Origin: Sipunculus nudus
Lineage: Eukaryota > Annelida > Sipuncula > Golfingiida > Sipunculidae
Assembly: GCA_026874595.1 (NCBI GenBank)
Contig: CM049310.1
Coordinates: 43,157,558 to 43,221,557, forward strand
DNA: 64,000 bases
Direction of reading: 5' to 3'
Every line of letters begins with the position of its first letter. Position 1 is the stretch's first letter. Of this stretch, positions 12,250 through 23,640 are shown piece after piece. The notes below the pieces were generated by a model. That model was not told the DNA's origin and searched no databases. It saw nothing but the letters and a program-made list of their open reading frames with translations. A program made the position numbers and the translations under genes.

Positions 12250-13510
12250 TTGTTTCCCCAGACAAAGTCGGGGGATACTATGTTTTCATACCGGTGCCGC
12301 CGCCGCCGCATATAAATCTTGTTGGCGCGACAACTCAAAAAATATTTCACGGATCTTTACCAAACTTGGTATATGTATGGATATGGGTGAGAGGAAGACG
12401 CCTATTTAAAATGAGGTCATGACCTTTACTAGGAGAGTGTCCTTGATCTTTAATAGGTTTAATTTTGGGGAAAATCACACACATTCTTAAATATCTCAAG
12501 AAATCTTGCATGGATTGATCCCAGAATCAAGTTGCTCGAAGACCATGGGTATGGTTGTCATGTTCCAGAAACTGGTGGCGCTACCTATCATTCTTTACTT
12601 GATTTCGTGCCTTTTAATACCCCCAAAATTGCCACTTGACAGTACTCTGAGCATTATAAGTCAAAATCTAATGGACAGATTTATTTCATATTACGCATAT
12701 ACATAGACATGGGTTATGGGATGATGTATATATAAATTGGGGTCATGACCTTTCCTATGAGAGTGGCCTTGACCGTGAATATTGCCATATATGATGAAAA
12801 TTACACAAAATCATTAATATCTCAATAAGGGATGCATGGATTGGTCCATAAATCAACTTTATCGAAGATCTTGGATAGTATTGTCATGTACCGGAAGCTG
12901 GTGGCGCCACCTGTTATTCATTTACTAGTTTTCGTGCCGTTTAATAACCCCATCATTACCACTTAACAGTACTGTGAGCATTATAAGTAAAAAAATAATG
13001 GACAGATTTCTTTCATATTTTGCATATACATAAACATGGGTTATGGGATGATGCATCTATAAATTGGGGTCATGACCTTTCCTATGAGAGTGGCCTTGAC
13101 CTTGAATATTGCCATATATGGTGAAAAAACACAAAATCATTAATATCTCAATAAGGGATGCATGGATTGGTCCATCTTTTCAGTCATGTGCCGGAAACTT
13201 GTAGCGCCACTTGTTATTCTTTTACTTGTTTTGCGAGCCGTTTAATACCCCATCATTACCACTTAACAGTACTGTGAGCATTATTAGTCAAAAACTAATG
13301 GACAGATTTCTTTCTTTTTATGCTTATACATAGGCATTGGTTAGGGGATGATGTATATCGAAATTGGGGCCATGACCTTTTCTATTAGAGTGACCTTTTC
13401 TATGAGAGTGGTCTGATATTAATTGTTGCTGAAGATGGGGGGGGGGGGGCTATTCTTAAAGGGTGGGGATTAACTGTCTTGGGGATACTATGGCAACTGC
13501 GGTGCCAAGA
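12250..13510. repeat. Complex repeat element with a 326-bp tandem core
   Basis: The core (about 12345-13412) holds 3.3 tandem copies of a 326-bp unit: GCATGGATTG recurs at about 12508, 12834 and 13160, and GTCATGACCTTT at 12416, 12742 and onwards. The core is bracketed by a direct repeat: GGGGATACTATG followed by GGTGCC occurs at 12271-12297 and 13481-13506. The left flank also has a small CCCCAGAC...GTCGGGGG hairpin, a (CCG)n run and, just after it, AAAATATTTCACGG. Unique flanks around a tandem core resemble the architecture of non-autonomous repeats known from bivalves, but no family name can be assigned. No coding content was seen. Confidence 0.7.
13437..13449. repeat. G13 tract
   Basis: Thirteen consecutive G inside the right flank of the complex repeat. 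Confidence 0.95.
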
Positions 13511-13815
13511 AATTTCTAGTTAATTTTGTGCCCAAGTTAAAAATAGGACATTCTAAAATTGAGGATAGCCGCGTATTTGATGCAACGCGATGCGTAATGA
13601 ACTGATATTTACAACACATCCCTCTATCATCACTTAATTCCAGACGTACAAAAAATTTAATTCCACACAGCTGAAGAACTATCAGTTCTGTATTATATTG
13701 ATCTTCTATATGGCAGCTTTTCAGTCATAACTGATGCCTGTGTTAATTTGTTATTTTAGCGTGATTAATTATATTACACTGTGATGAATTAGCACACTTA
13801 TAGGAACCGGCGAAA
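13511..13815. other. AT-rich spacer
   Basis: No gene or repeat was seen between the 326-bp array and the twin CRE palindromes. Confidence 0.45.
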
Positions 13816-13837
13816 TGACGTCACTGAAGTGACGTCA
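13816..13837. promoter_or_regulatory. Twin CRE palindromes
   Basis: Two complete TGACGTCA sites at 13816-13823 and 13830-13837 have centres 14 bp apart. CREB/ATF-type bZIP factors bind this octamer. Two perfect copies this close are unlikely by chance in AT-rich DNA. Confidence 0.5.
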
Positions 13838-13941
13838 GAGCACTACCTACTTCATGTGTCGACACAGCGACTTTGCATGCAGCAGGGAAAATTGATCACC
13901 TTTCATTGTGCTTCATACAGTAGCCATATGGTGGGCCTACA

Positions 13942-14129
13942 ATAGCCATGCTGGTTCATTGTATATAGAGATGGGACATGAATACACAGAAAAGTCGGTT
14001 CACGCCGTATAGCAATCGAACCCATGGCCTTTCGATTGCCGGTCGTTTGCTCTACCACTAAGCTAACAGAGATCCTCAACCCCTCTGTTTATCAGCAAAC
14101 CTTTATTATATAGGAACCAGCATGGCTAT
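13942..14129. mobile_element. Inverted-repeat element enclosing a tRNA-like sequence
   Basis: A 16-bp arm ATAGCCATGCTGGTTC (13942-13957) recurs exactly inverted at 14114-14129. On the inner side of both arms there are further TATATA blocks. The 156 bp between the arms contain the tRNA-like sequence at 14002-14072. No target duplication was found. It may be a foldback element, a SINE flanked by inverted copies, or a hairpin-forming locus. Confidence 0.5.
14002..14072 (-). pseudogene. tRNA-Ala-like pseudogene or SINE head
   Basis: On the minus strand the sequence folds onto a tRNA template. It shows TAGCTTAGTGGTAGAGC (A box and D arm), a seven-base loop CCGGCAA placing GGC at the anticodon position, AGGCC and then a B box GGGTTCGATT. 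The acceptor stem pairs at only five of seven positions, the anticodon stem at three of five, T33 is replaced by C and the T stem has a mismatch. These defects rule out a normal tRNA gene. Spacing and boxes are typical of tRNA-derived SINEs. Confidence 0.55.
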
Positions 14130-14929
14130 CCATAGATCTCTCTGCATAGTATACAGTCTACCAAGAACCTGCCAAAAGTAATAAATTACATCAGAAGTAT
14201 ATAAATAGCATGAACATGTTTTAAATTACATGGTCTGTGGGCGGTAACATCCATGCATTGTAACAAGATTAAGGTAAAATAGAATAAAGTAAGCTATTAA
14301 TTCGCCTTAATTTCATTATTTGTTATGCCCATGTGTAGTAAAATGTAGAAGTCCTATCATGTAGTTGGAGCAAAATTCAAAATGTTGGGTTAAAGTCTAT
14401 AGGGCATCGAGCCAAGAATCTCCAGCTCCGAAGTTCCAGCTCGTCAGGTAAAAGGCCCTATACGTCCTACACCAGATGTATGGCATGTCTATGTCACGCA
14501 GTATTCCCAGGTCGTGAACTTGTATTGAATATCACGTTATACACGGACTAGCTCTATGAACGATTGCTCAATAATCCGACCTCCCGGGTTAAGCTCTTTA
14601 TTAAGTCTAATTATACTAATTGCTTCTTAATTAACATGCTATGAACGTTTTCACTAATGAAGCCGGATTACGATTTTGGAACGAGGGGTCCGTTGTTATT
14701 AAGAAAAATGTAACCCCGCATCCCCAACCGAAGGCCGTTAAAATAATGTGTTCCAATTACATATTAAAGCTGAATTGAATTAGATTGGTTTTGATGCATT
14801 ATAACCGCCGAACCAACGCCATCTATCGATGAAAACGTGAACTTTTGAAAATAAGCAGAGAAAGAAATTGTGTGCGAAATTACTTTTTAATCCATATTTA
14901 GGAACCACTCTCTTTAATTTCTGTTTCTT
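14130..14929. other. AT-rich non-coding stretch
   Basis: No gene, repeat or strong motif recognised. ACGCCATCTATCG at 14816-14828 carries a weak inverted CTCF-like core. Confidence 0.4.
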
Positions 14930-15470
14930 TGACACCAGCTGAGCGTTTACAGTATGCATGAGTGCCGGCTGCCGTAATTATTGATACGTCAAAAGTAGCG
15001 AGTTTACGGTAAAGGCGCGGGGAAGCTGCAAGGCGGGCCCGCCCTTTACAAGCGAGGTGGCCTGGCTGGTGCCGTGTTAAGATAACGACCAGTGATGTTT
15101 GCATCTGCCGCTCACAAAAACACCCGCCATGTCCGAGCGGCCGTTACAAATAGATCCCACGTCATACTAGCGAGTCTCCCCTCTATTAGCGTTGCTTTTC
15201 AATTTATGCTCCCTATACATCATGCTAAAGATAGCTAATGAAAACGAGACATCATTCATTTGCAGATCCAACGTAATTTATGAAGGGCCAGGTCGCTATG
15301 GCAAAGATACGAGCAAAGAATCGGGCCGAGAACGGTTTCTGTGTTGTTTCCCGGGGAGCGACACACCGAGCGGGGGCCCGCCAACCAGGCACTACGAACC
15401 ATTTGAAAAACACACCATCCATTTGAGCTGTTTTCCTATCTTTCAATTAGGTCCATCGCTGCCTTTTATG
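14930..15470. other. GC/CpG-richer islands, candidate regulatory DNA
   Basis: Two adjacent blocks (14930-15190 and 15250-15470) are clearly richer in G, C and CpG than their surroundings and lack simple repeats. The first contains CCGTAATTATTGAT, a homeodomain-type site, and GCGGGCCCGCCC. The second has CGTAATTTATGA and CAATTAGG, also homeodomain-like. The open frames inside do not resemble proteins. Confidence 0.35.
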
Positions 15471-15660
15471 TCTATATATATTTTATCTGCCCACATTCTC
15501 CAGCAGAATTGGGAAAAGGGATACGCTCGGAGCGGAAAATGAGACTCACGGTGTAGTTTCGGAAAATGAACTCATGATGAATTTGATTTGAATGGATGCC
15601 CTGCTGAACAGGATTTTCTTTTAAAAATACAACCTGAGGGCAGTCGACAGAGCACTGACT

Positions 15661-15915
15661 GACATGACTTATTTTAATGAAGGGACAAGTTGGAATTATC
15701 AAATAGAATGGATCATATTATTTTTAAAATATAGAACAAAAATATTTATCATGCACCCTTAAAATATTATATTTGTTTAAATGACATTAGACATGACTTT
15801 TTTGGAGATATGACTTGGTAGAATTATCAAATAGAATGAAACATGTTCAATATATAGAAAAAACATGTTAATCATGAACAGTTAAAATATCATATCAGTT
15901 TTAAATACCATGCAA
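15661..15915. repeat. Degenerate 128-bp tandem duplication
   Basis: Two related units lie side by side: GAATTATCAAATAGAATG occurs at 15693 and again at 15821, and flanking words (GACATGACTT, AAAATAT, TTAATCATG/TTATCATG) correspond in order. Identity is visibly incomplete. Confidence 0.65.
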
Positions 15916-16940
15916 TGAACAGGTTTTATCTTTAACGAAGTTTTTTAAGCGAGCAACCAATTTAGAAAAAATAAAATGTTATGTCCATGCATGTCATATA
16001 CTCTGTTCTGTCAATTCAACGTTTATTTATAAAAAAGAAACAGAATAATTCCCCCAAACCATAGAGTATTAACCATAAAGCTAAAGTTATCATCCTTGCC
16101 AAATACTGTGATCAATAGGTATAAGATTTCTACCTGTTTATATAATAGTCATATACAGGAAAACTCAAAATAGCAATTGAGGTAATTACACATGCATTCT
16201 TAAGATAAAGGAGTATCAGTTATAATAAAGAAATCACACTAGTGTATGTTATAAACCCCAAGTCATGTATTTCTTATCTACAAGTTACAGAAATTATGTT
16301 ATAATTCACCAGTATTAGGCAAAAAAAAATAAAAAGGTATGGTTCTCAGTCACCTTTTTTCAGGAGTCAGTGCGGGCGGGCGATTTTTTTTTTTTTTACC
16401 TTTATGTTTCGATAAAAATGTCATCTGATCAGGGATAAGCATGATAATAACAGAATTTATTTGCTAAACAGGTCAAAGCACTACATAACAAAGGAAATCT
16501 TATCAAAATTGTATTATTTTATCTTCTTTAAAGAAATGTCCGAGCGGCCTGAGCTCAAAATTTGTAAGTTTCTATTAAAATTCAAAATAAAAATTTTAAC
16601 CATACTTCTCTTGGACCTCATATAAGTATCATTTGTACTAATGTATAAAAAATCAGAAGGTGTCTATTGTAATCGATGTGTAAACATTTAATCACGGGGA
16701 TCATGTTGTAATAAATCTGTCATACCGGTGTGATCTACAGTTCTTGTACAAACACTCGTGCATTTGAACTTGAGGAAACAACGAGAAATGATCTACATAA
16801 CACGATCATTAAAAGCGAGGAAAACATGTCCAAAGACATGTCTCTGTGTTCTTCTTGAGGATCTGACAGGAGGAATCCAAACCGGACGGACTTCGATTCC
16901 CCCTCGCCAGGGTGACAGAAAATCAACGATTTTGTCACAG
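15916..16940. other. AT-rich non-coding stretch
   Basis: No gene recognised. A-tracts and T-tracts only (for example at 16320-16400). Confidence 0.5.
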
Positions 16941-17560
16941 TGTGAACCTGCCTAGCTCGGCGTCTTGTCATGTTAGTAGAAAGTCAATAGGCGTCACGCG
17001 ACTTGTGGGCTGTCTGGCTTTTACATTTGTTTGGTAACGACCGAATAATAATTAATGTGAAATTAGTTCCAGCTGTTATAGCCAGAGGGCGGGCGCGGCC
17101 ATGCCTGGCGCGAGTAGCAATATTGATTGATAGAAAACAAGACTTAAGATTGTTTGGTTGGCATATGTGTCCGTGGCTAATGGCATGCACGTTACCTTGG
17201 AAACCATAGGGACCAACGGTTTCTCTGTTTATTGATTGTGATTCAGAAATGAAAGATATGTTATCAGCGCTTGATTGATTGCAGAAAGATATTCCTGTCC
17301 CATTTTTTAATAGTAGCCCTCATAAGCTGTCACACAACTTAACGACTGGGTTTTTTAAGAAAATTGCACGTGTTGACACCACAGCAATGGAGGTGGAAAG
17401 CGCGCCACGACACGATGCCGTAAAGCGGGCACAGTGCGACATTGGTATTCAAGGTAGGGCGACAATGGCGACGAGCAACAGGGCCCACACACTTTCAACT
17501 TTTTCCTCCCCTACTCGAGATGTCTCAATATCGTTACAGAGACGGCCGGTTTTCTATTAG
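16941..17560. other. GC-richer islands, candidate regulatory DNA
   Basis: Low-repeat DNA contains GCCAGAGGGCGGGCGCGGCC (about 17080-17100), which includes a CTCF-like core, an RFX-like site (separate entry), ATTGATTGAT/TTTATTGATTG motifs and a second CpG-rich block at 17390-17560. No protein family is seen in the overlapping frames on the two strands. Confidence 0.35.
17191..17204. promoter_or_regulatory. RFX X-box-like site
   Basis: GTTACCTTGGAAAC has a perfect left half (GTNRCC) and a right half with one deviation. It lies inside the 16.9-17.6 kb island. Confidence 0.35.
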
Positions 17561-17781
17561 TCCTGTTTTCAATCAGTGCTGTTTTATCTGCCCCATGTCA
17601 ATCACCGATTAATTCAGTCATTTAAGATTCCATGCTCGGCGTCTTTTTCCTCCTTATGCCTCATGAATTCTCCGTAATGGGTCAGTCATTCTACTTATTC
17701 ACGATTTACTTCGTTTTCCCAGAATAATTTGTTATGTTGTCTAATTTGATTTCACTTGTTTGGGGACACAACGCTTAGATA

Positions 17782-17784
<3 letters not shown>

Positions 17785-17852
<68 letters not shown>

Positions 17853-17856
17853 CTCT
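17785..17856. repeat. (CT)n microsatellite
   Basis: About 65 bp of pure CT, interrupted once near the end by CG. Confidence 0.97.
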
Positions 17857-18688
17857 GATGTATTTGCTACGATCACTTTTATGGCCAAATGTTAGGTCCT
17901 GCTTATAACTTATAGACGTCTCACTGGAAAGATATATATTTTTTTTAATCTAAAAGAAATGCGCCCAAATTGGTGAACCCTTTGGTGTCAGTCCAGCTGG
18001 TTAACATAACATATTAACAAACTCTCCTCAAACACGCACAAAATACTAACATCCTTGTAATAATTCCATTGCTCAAACAAAACATCTTTCGATCTGTTTC
18101 TGAAACACATGTCCAACCTACGTTTTTGTTGACCCGAATCTTTGTCACCTTTTTCGCTGGTCTATCCGTATGGCTGTGTCTACTACGTGTATTTTGATCA
18201 GCCTGAATGTCATGTAGTTGGATCAAGTTGAGTTTCACCTTTCACCTGCCTCGTCTGCGTAGGTTGGCATGCACCTGCATTCCCTGCTGTCTTGGATACA
18301 GAGGTTCCTATCTTGCTTTCCATACCGTCTTTGAGACGTGATCTTATTAAGGCCCAGTTTAGTCCATCCGCTTTTGAGGTTGTTCATTATTTGAATGGGT
18401 TAGTAATGGAATTGACTGATAGAGGGCAGCAGCATGACTCGCTCAGTCCCGTGTGACTACCTCTAGTTTGAGGCGGTAAGCCCGAGATCACAACGCCTCC
18501 TATCTCCGCATGACGTTTGAATTTCAATGACTGTATCTGAGCATTACCGCGAGTATATCAAGGCAGCATTCAGCTTACATACATGTAATATAGTCACTTT
18601 GTCTATTGCGTACCGCTCTTATAATATTATAGAATGACCGTGAAGGCATGTTTTTTTTCATTAACCGGGATTCCCTGTTTTCTATATA
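17857..18688. other. Non-coding stretch
   Basis: Mixed composition without a recognised gene. A patch at 18390-18560 is less AT-rich. No repeats seen. Confidence 0.4.
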
Positions 18689-18760
18689 CAGTGCAGCCTT
18701 GATTATCCATATAGAGGATAACTGATGTCATCGGGTAATTGATCATAAATACTAAATAAA
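18689..18760 (+). mobile_element. Possible pogo/Tigger-like terminal fragment
   Basis: The sequence starts TA|CAGTGCAGCCTTGATTATCC. Tigger/pogo elements commonly end in CAGT...CCTCGATTATC-type inverted repeats and insert at TA. An inner GGATAAC pairs with GATTATCC to form a small hairpin. No matching far end was found, so this is at best a solo end. Confidence 0.3.
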
Positions 18761-19478
18761 ATATAAAACCTTTTATTTCCTATTATTCTGAAGAGGGAGG
18801 GACTGTAGTGACTACTAGATTATAATCATGAGTGGCAGTAAAAGTAAAATTTAGGATGATCGAAGGTCGAATATTCAAGGCTTCATTAATGCAGGATAAT
18901 TTATATGTTAGAATTGTAAACTGGTTATAAAAGTAAATCTGGGCAGTTTCAGAATTCACCTTACATCCAGCTAGTAACTGTATATGAGCTCGAGTTTGGC
19001 TATATACCTAAAAATAATTATCGCGGTATGTCATTAAATACGGAAGATACCCGATACATGTCACGATATTTTATATGTTTCAATTGCTGAAGAAATCAAA
19101 TCCTAAACAATCCATGTGTGAATGACAGAACCATATTTGGTTGCTTTAATCCCAAACCAGCCTTGTCAATTGGCCCGCTGCACATTACAGTGAATGCAAA
19201 ACACTGATGTTCCAATGCATGTTTTATCCATTGCCATATATTTTAATGTGAAATTTACATACATCATCGCAATATAAGCATATGTTAACATCTTTAACGT
19301 ACAGGTCATTTGAAAAAAAACTAAAGCTTTCCGACCATGCATGATTAATCGTTTCATTCTAAAACCGCTATGTAGTGATAGCTAACACAAACACAAAAGC
19401 GAGCGTGTACGCCTGGTATTTAATATTCCTTTTACTCCTGTTATAATAAAGGAGCGGCTTCAGCAGCTTTGCAACATT
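18761..19478. other. AT-rich non-coding stretch
   Basis: No gene or repeat recognised. Confidence 0.45.
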
Positions 19479-19671
19479 AAGTACAGGGGCGGATCCAGGA
19501 TTTAGGAAAGGGGGTTGGGGGGGGGTCCAACGAAGGAGGACTAATGGCAAAGCCTACAAAAAGGTACCCAGGTCCGGAAAAAAGGGGGGGGGGGCTTAAA
19601 AAAGGATGCGGTGGCCCAAAAATGGAGGGGGGGGGGGGGGGTCCTGACCCCCTGGATCCGCTTCTGAAGTA
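19479..19671. mobile_element. hAT-type MITE with G-runs
   Basis: The left end CAGGGGCGGATCCAGGA (from 19484) and the inverted right end (to 19666; on the other strand CAGAAGCGGATCCAGGGGG) form terminal inverted repeats with two mismatches. The element is 183 bp and flanked by a 5-bp direct repeat AAGTA (19479-19483 and 19667-19671). The interior has G-runs at 19517-19525, 19584-19594 and 19627-19641 and no coding capacity. CAGGGGCGGATCC-type ends are familiar from non-autonomous hAT elements of marine animals, although hAT target duplications are usually 8 bp. Confidence 0.8.
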
Positions 19672-20636
19672 AGCGATTTTGAAACCTCATTCACCAATTG
19701 GTTAAACTGGTTTTAAGTGAGAAATGACATATGATTTACATAAAATTATGTGGAAGCTCAACTTCTATATATTGTGAATCAATAGTTGATGATGAATGGT
19801 AAACCTTCTCTCGGACGAAGGCAAAAGTCAGCCTCTCTATACTGAACACTGCACAAAGGTGAGAGAGCATCCAACCGGATATGAAAGTTAAAAATCAAGG
19901 AAAACCGAACAAAATGAGTTTTTCTCAATATGTTGTCCTTCCCATGGTGATAGATATTGTTGGTTCGCCATTGTTTCGCAACAATGCACGGCTGTGACAT
20001 GCGTTATGCGATTTGACAAATAAGATGGGTGTAATAGCTTGTATACATTAAAATACAAGTCATGTGATCACGTCTTGCCACGACGTACTGAAGTTAAATG
20101 TAGTCCAGGAATCCTTCCTTCTTCTCTTATGATTAGTAAGATTACAAATTATTCTTACTGCATGAAGTCTCTGCATTTTATTTAGGTCAGCAACTGAAGT
20201 ATAACCTCAGAGAGTGATTCCTTAATATAAAGAAAGCTGATTAAATCATATACTTGAACAAGTTCAGTTTGATGAAAAAAAATCTGCTTGCGCTGACATT
20301 GCCAGGCTAGACCAGACATTTTTGTAAAGTAATTCCTGATTACTTGATATAAGAAAAACGTCTGATTAAGGGAACTTCCAATGATAATATGCATGACAAA
20401 TGTCAAAATCGAAACAATTGTGAATAGGTTTGGTCACTAGTTACTGTCAAGCTGTTCTATATAAAAGTATACTTATTCATAGAAAGTTCCTTGTCAGATC
20501 CAGATCTTGCTGTAAACCTGGTTCTATGAATGAGTGTGTCACATATATGTATTTTCTTACAGAGCTGTTGTGATATCGTTTTTTCTCATATTCCTATTCC
20601 TTTTTACATAATGACTCCGACTGTTGTTTCTTTGAT
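19672..20636. other. AT-rich non-coding stretch
   Basis: No gene or repeat recognised. The minus-strand open frames at 19779-20000 and 20182-20406 look like chance. Confidence 0.45.
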
Positions 20637-20653
20637 CCCCCCCCCCCCCCCCC
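20637..20653. repeat. C17 tract
   Basis: Seventeen consecutive C at the border of a GC-richer island. Confidence 0.95.
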
Positions 20654-20689
20654 GCGCTTATCTTGCCTACAACATGCTCTTTTTTTATA

Positions 20690-20935
20690 ATTCGCCGCTT
20701 CAAACGCGTGCCGGGTACCAGGAAATAGGGGTCCGGCCCGGTTTCGAGGCGCTCTGTGTGTGACCTCCTTAAGACTCGACTGGCAGCGGGAAAAGTCTTG
20801 ACGGACTTTACATGTCTTCAGTCAGGCCCGCTCCTGATGAATCCCTCGGTGTGCGGCCTGCTTTACGAATACACGCATCAGCGTATCACTTTCTCATTTG
20901 TTCATTTCTTGGGGCCAGGGAACGTTTCATTATGT
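20690..20935. other. GC-richer island
   Basis: Unique-looking DNA of near-balanced composition with CpGs. No protein is recognised in the short frames that cross it. Candidate regulatory element by composition only. Confidence 0.3.
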
Positions 20936-21860
20936 TAACGAAAAGGAGACTTCGTGTTTAAATGCATTCATTGCTTTTGCTGACATTAATCTCGTGAAAA
21001 TCATAAATTCTACTTGAATTTGTGGATGGGGGCGCGGTCATCTCCAGAACATTTCTCCTGCTTCTACTGGGAAGATACGGGTCTAATAACCACAAAACTC
21101 ACTCCGTATATAAATTCCTTCGTTGAGACTGTCCTCGATATACTTTACTTTCGTATTTCCTCTGCCCTTATCAAACCTGAAGTCATAAACAATTCGAAAG
21201 CACTGCAGGGGGCTGCCATTTTCGGTACAGACTGAAAAGCGGATGTTGCAAGTCGCATGTCGGCATTAAAGGCATACCGCTTATATACCTAAATGAAACG
21301 TTTCGATCATGCTTAATACTTCTTATTATTGAAGTTTCCTCATCAGCTGTTCACGCCTGTTCTTTCAATTTTATCTCTATTTTTCTCGAGGATGCTGTTC
21401 ATTCTTTTTTATCTGTTTTGTATAGAGACTTACTCTCTAGTTCATTTTAGTACAGTCATTTTCTCTTGTCCATTATATATCATGTCTTAAATTGGCCTGG
21501 AAGAACAAAACACTGGATGGAACAGATAAAACCCGAGACACAGAGAAAATTGAAAACTGAGAACCCTCGAGTTGACAGAAGTCCAACAGATCATTCTTAA
21601 AACCTGTGAACACTTTCATTAAAAGCAGAGATATGCATGACTTTAGTAGAAAGAAAAGCTAAACTCCCAATGCCTGAAACTGTGAGAATGCATGGGTTTT
21701 TGTCTGCAGTGAGAGCCCTTTAGTAACCAGGAAAGCATTTTGATGATCAGAGAGGCCTTGCATGGACACTTACGGCTATCCTTCTAGTAGCCGCAGACCA
21801 CATTTGTTTCTATTTAGTGTCGTTTGAGGAACCTCAATCCTCAATTTCCTGGTCTTTTCG
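20936..21860. other. Non-coding stretch
   Basis: AT-rich; short open frames only; no repeats or motifs stand out. Confidence 0.4.
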
Positions 21861-22860
21861 GAAACCGATGTAATTGCTGGGAGGCAAATTCCGTGTTGAT
21901 CAACTATTATGGGCCGGCTGTCGGGTGGGAATGTATTGAGCATACTGTAGGTCTGAACGCATGCGAGCTTTCGTGACCAAGTAACCAATTGTTGAAGAAA
22001 GAGCCGGAAGCCCTTGTGTCGTCTACTAGGCTCACACATTCTTTCCACGAAGAGATTTCGCCGCGCACGAGGCAGAGACAGTATCCCAGCGAGTCTTTCC
22101 GAAGACGAGCATGTCATTTAACCGATGTCATTATGTAGGCGGCTCCCAGACACTGCGGTGCAAGTTCTCAAAATGGCAACACGCACATCGTTTGTCATCA
22201 AATGTGCCAAGTATATCTAGGGTCTGGTGTTTTCCCAAACAGGACTGTCTCGGGAAGAGCGGGGTTCACTGCAGTCCTCACATCAAATGGCAGAGCTGCC
22301 TATTGCCCGACTTAATGAGGCCCTAAGCTTTCACTGGCTTTATTATATTGCAGCCCCCATAGCGAACCTTCGCAGGCCGGCGGCAACTCGCAGATTACTT
22401 TGTCAAGCCATGCCTTGATGTAACACTGGTATATCCTCGCGACCAGCCTGCGACAAAGACGCATGTCCAGTCATCACTTTTGATCCACAGGCGTGACCGC
22501 TGGTATCACACGTCCACACCGTAGAGAGACTAGTGATAAATGTGAATGTCAAAGCATGTCCCTCTCACCAAACATGATTATGAAGATAGTAAGAATGGGC
22601 TGCTGGGCGTGGTTCCGGGAATGTTTTTTTGAGGGCCGTATCTTGAGGATCAGCGTGTGATGTCCGTGATGATAGACTACTCCTCAGTGGTACTAAACGT
22701 GCCCTAATGTTTAAGCTGGTCACACTGACAGCTTGGAGTGCTGCTTTGACATACAATCGTTCTTTCAACGTATTTGAGGGGCTACGTTTGTCGTAAGGTG
22801 AGTAAACTTCGTGAAGCAAGCTCAACCCAATCCCAAGGTCTATTTGACGCACCTTAAGTC
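21861..22860. other. Run of GC-richer, low-repeat DNA
   Basis: Composition is near-balanced across about 1 kb. Overlapping open frames occur on both strands (minus 21776-22117 of 113 codons, plus 22111-22326, minus 22565-22852), but none has a recognisable domain or a codon pattern clearly better than its antisense. Better read as candidate regulatory or conserved non-coding DNA. Confidence 0.35.
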
Positions 22861-23269
22861 AGTATAAATGTTTACCCTTCCCCTGTTAGATTTCTTTTCA
22901 TGGAGATAACAATAAAAAATGGTAACATTGAACAGTGATGAACATAAGAAAAACGGAATTTCTATACAATAAACTGATGGGCAGTTTACCCATTGTTGAT
23001 TAAAAATTGCCATTAAATGGAGTCGTTATATAAAGTATATGAACCTTCTAAGATCTTCAAGTTCACATGGTTCAGAATTCGCATCATTTCATAGTATGTT
23101 CATCTTCATTCTTTGTCGTTTAGAATTCATATCCTGTGGCTTATACCTGCCAAGTTATTTGCTTTTTTAATCGTCTGATGTATTATTTGCGCCCTCGTGT
23201 AAAATAGCCATTTCTCAGCAATATACCCACCATGCAATCCCTATTATACCAATCTGATTTGTGTCAAAG

Positions 23270-23640
23270 ACACGTTTGACCTTGGTGAGGTTGTTAATAT
23301 GAGAGCCAGAACGCGTCTCGCTGCCGCTAATGCATTTCCGAGGGAAGGTTCTGCCAGCTATGGGACAACAACGTGTCCGCCTTTATAATTATGAGTGCCG
23401 CGATACTATTTCAATTTCATCGAATGTCACAAAAACAGCGCTTACGAAGAGATTTGGCTTCCAAACGACGCTCATTGGTAGCGAACCAACCTCCCCCCGG
23501 TACAAGCTGAACCCGCAGACAAACGGCGCAGCACATGTCAAGCACCGCATCCTCCGGGCCCATCTGCCTCCCAGGGCCTGCGCCAGAAATTATTCTCTTT
23601 TTAGACTGGGGCCATACAAGTCAGACACTGAATTATAAGT
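23270..23640. other. GC-richer island
   Basis: CpG-bearing unique DNA. A 102-codon frame (23330-23638, plus) has high Arg/Pro/Thr and no known domain, so it is not called a gene. The flanks (22861-23269) are AT-rich and show nothing. Confidence 0.35.

Noticed and set aside
21776-22117. 113-codon minus-strand frame
   Set aside because: No domain or codon signal recognised, and the plus strand is open over similar lengths nearby, as expected in GC-richer DNA where stops are rarer.
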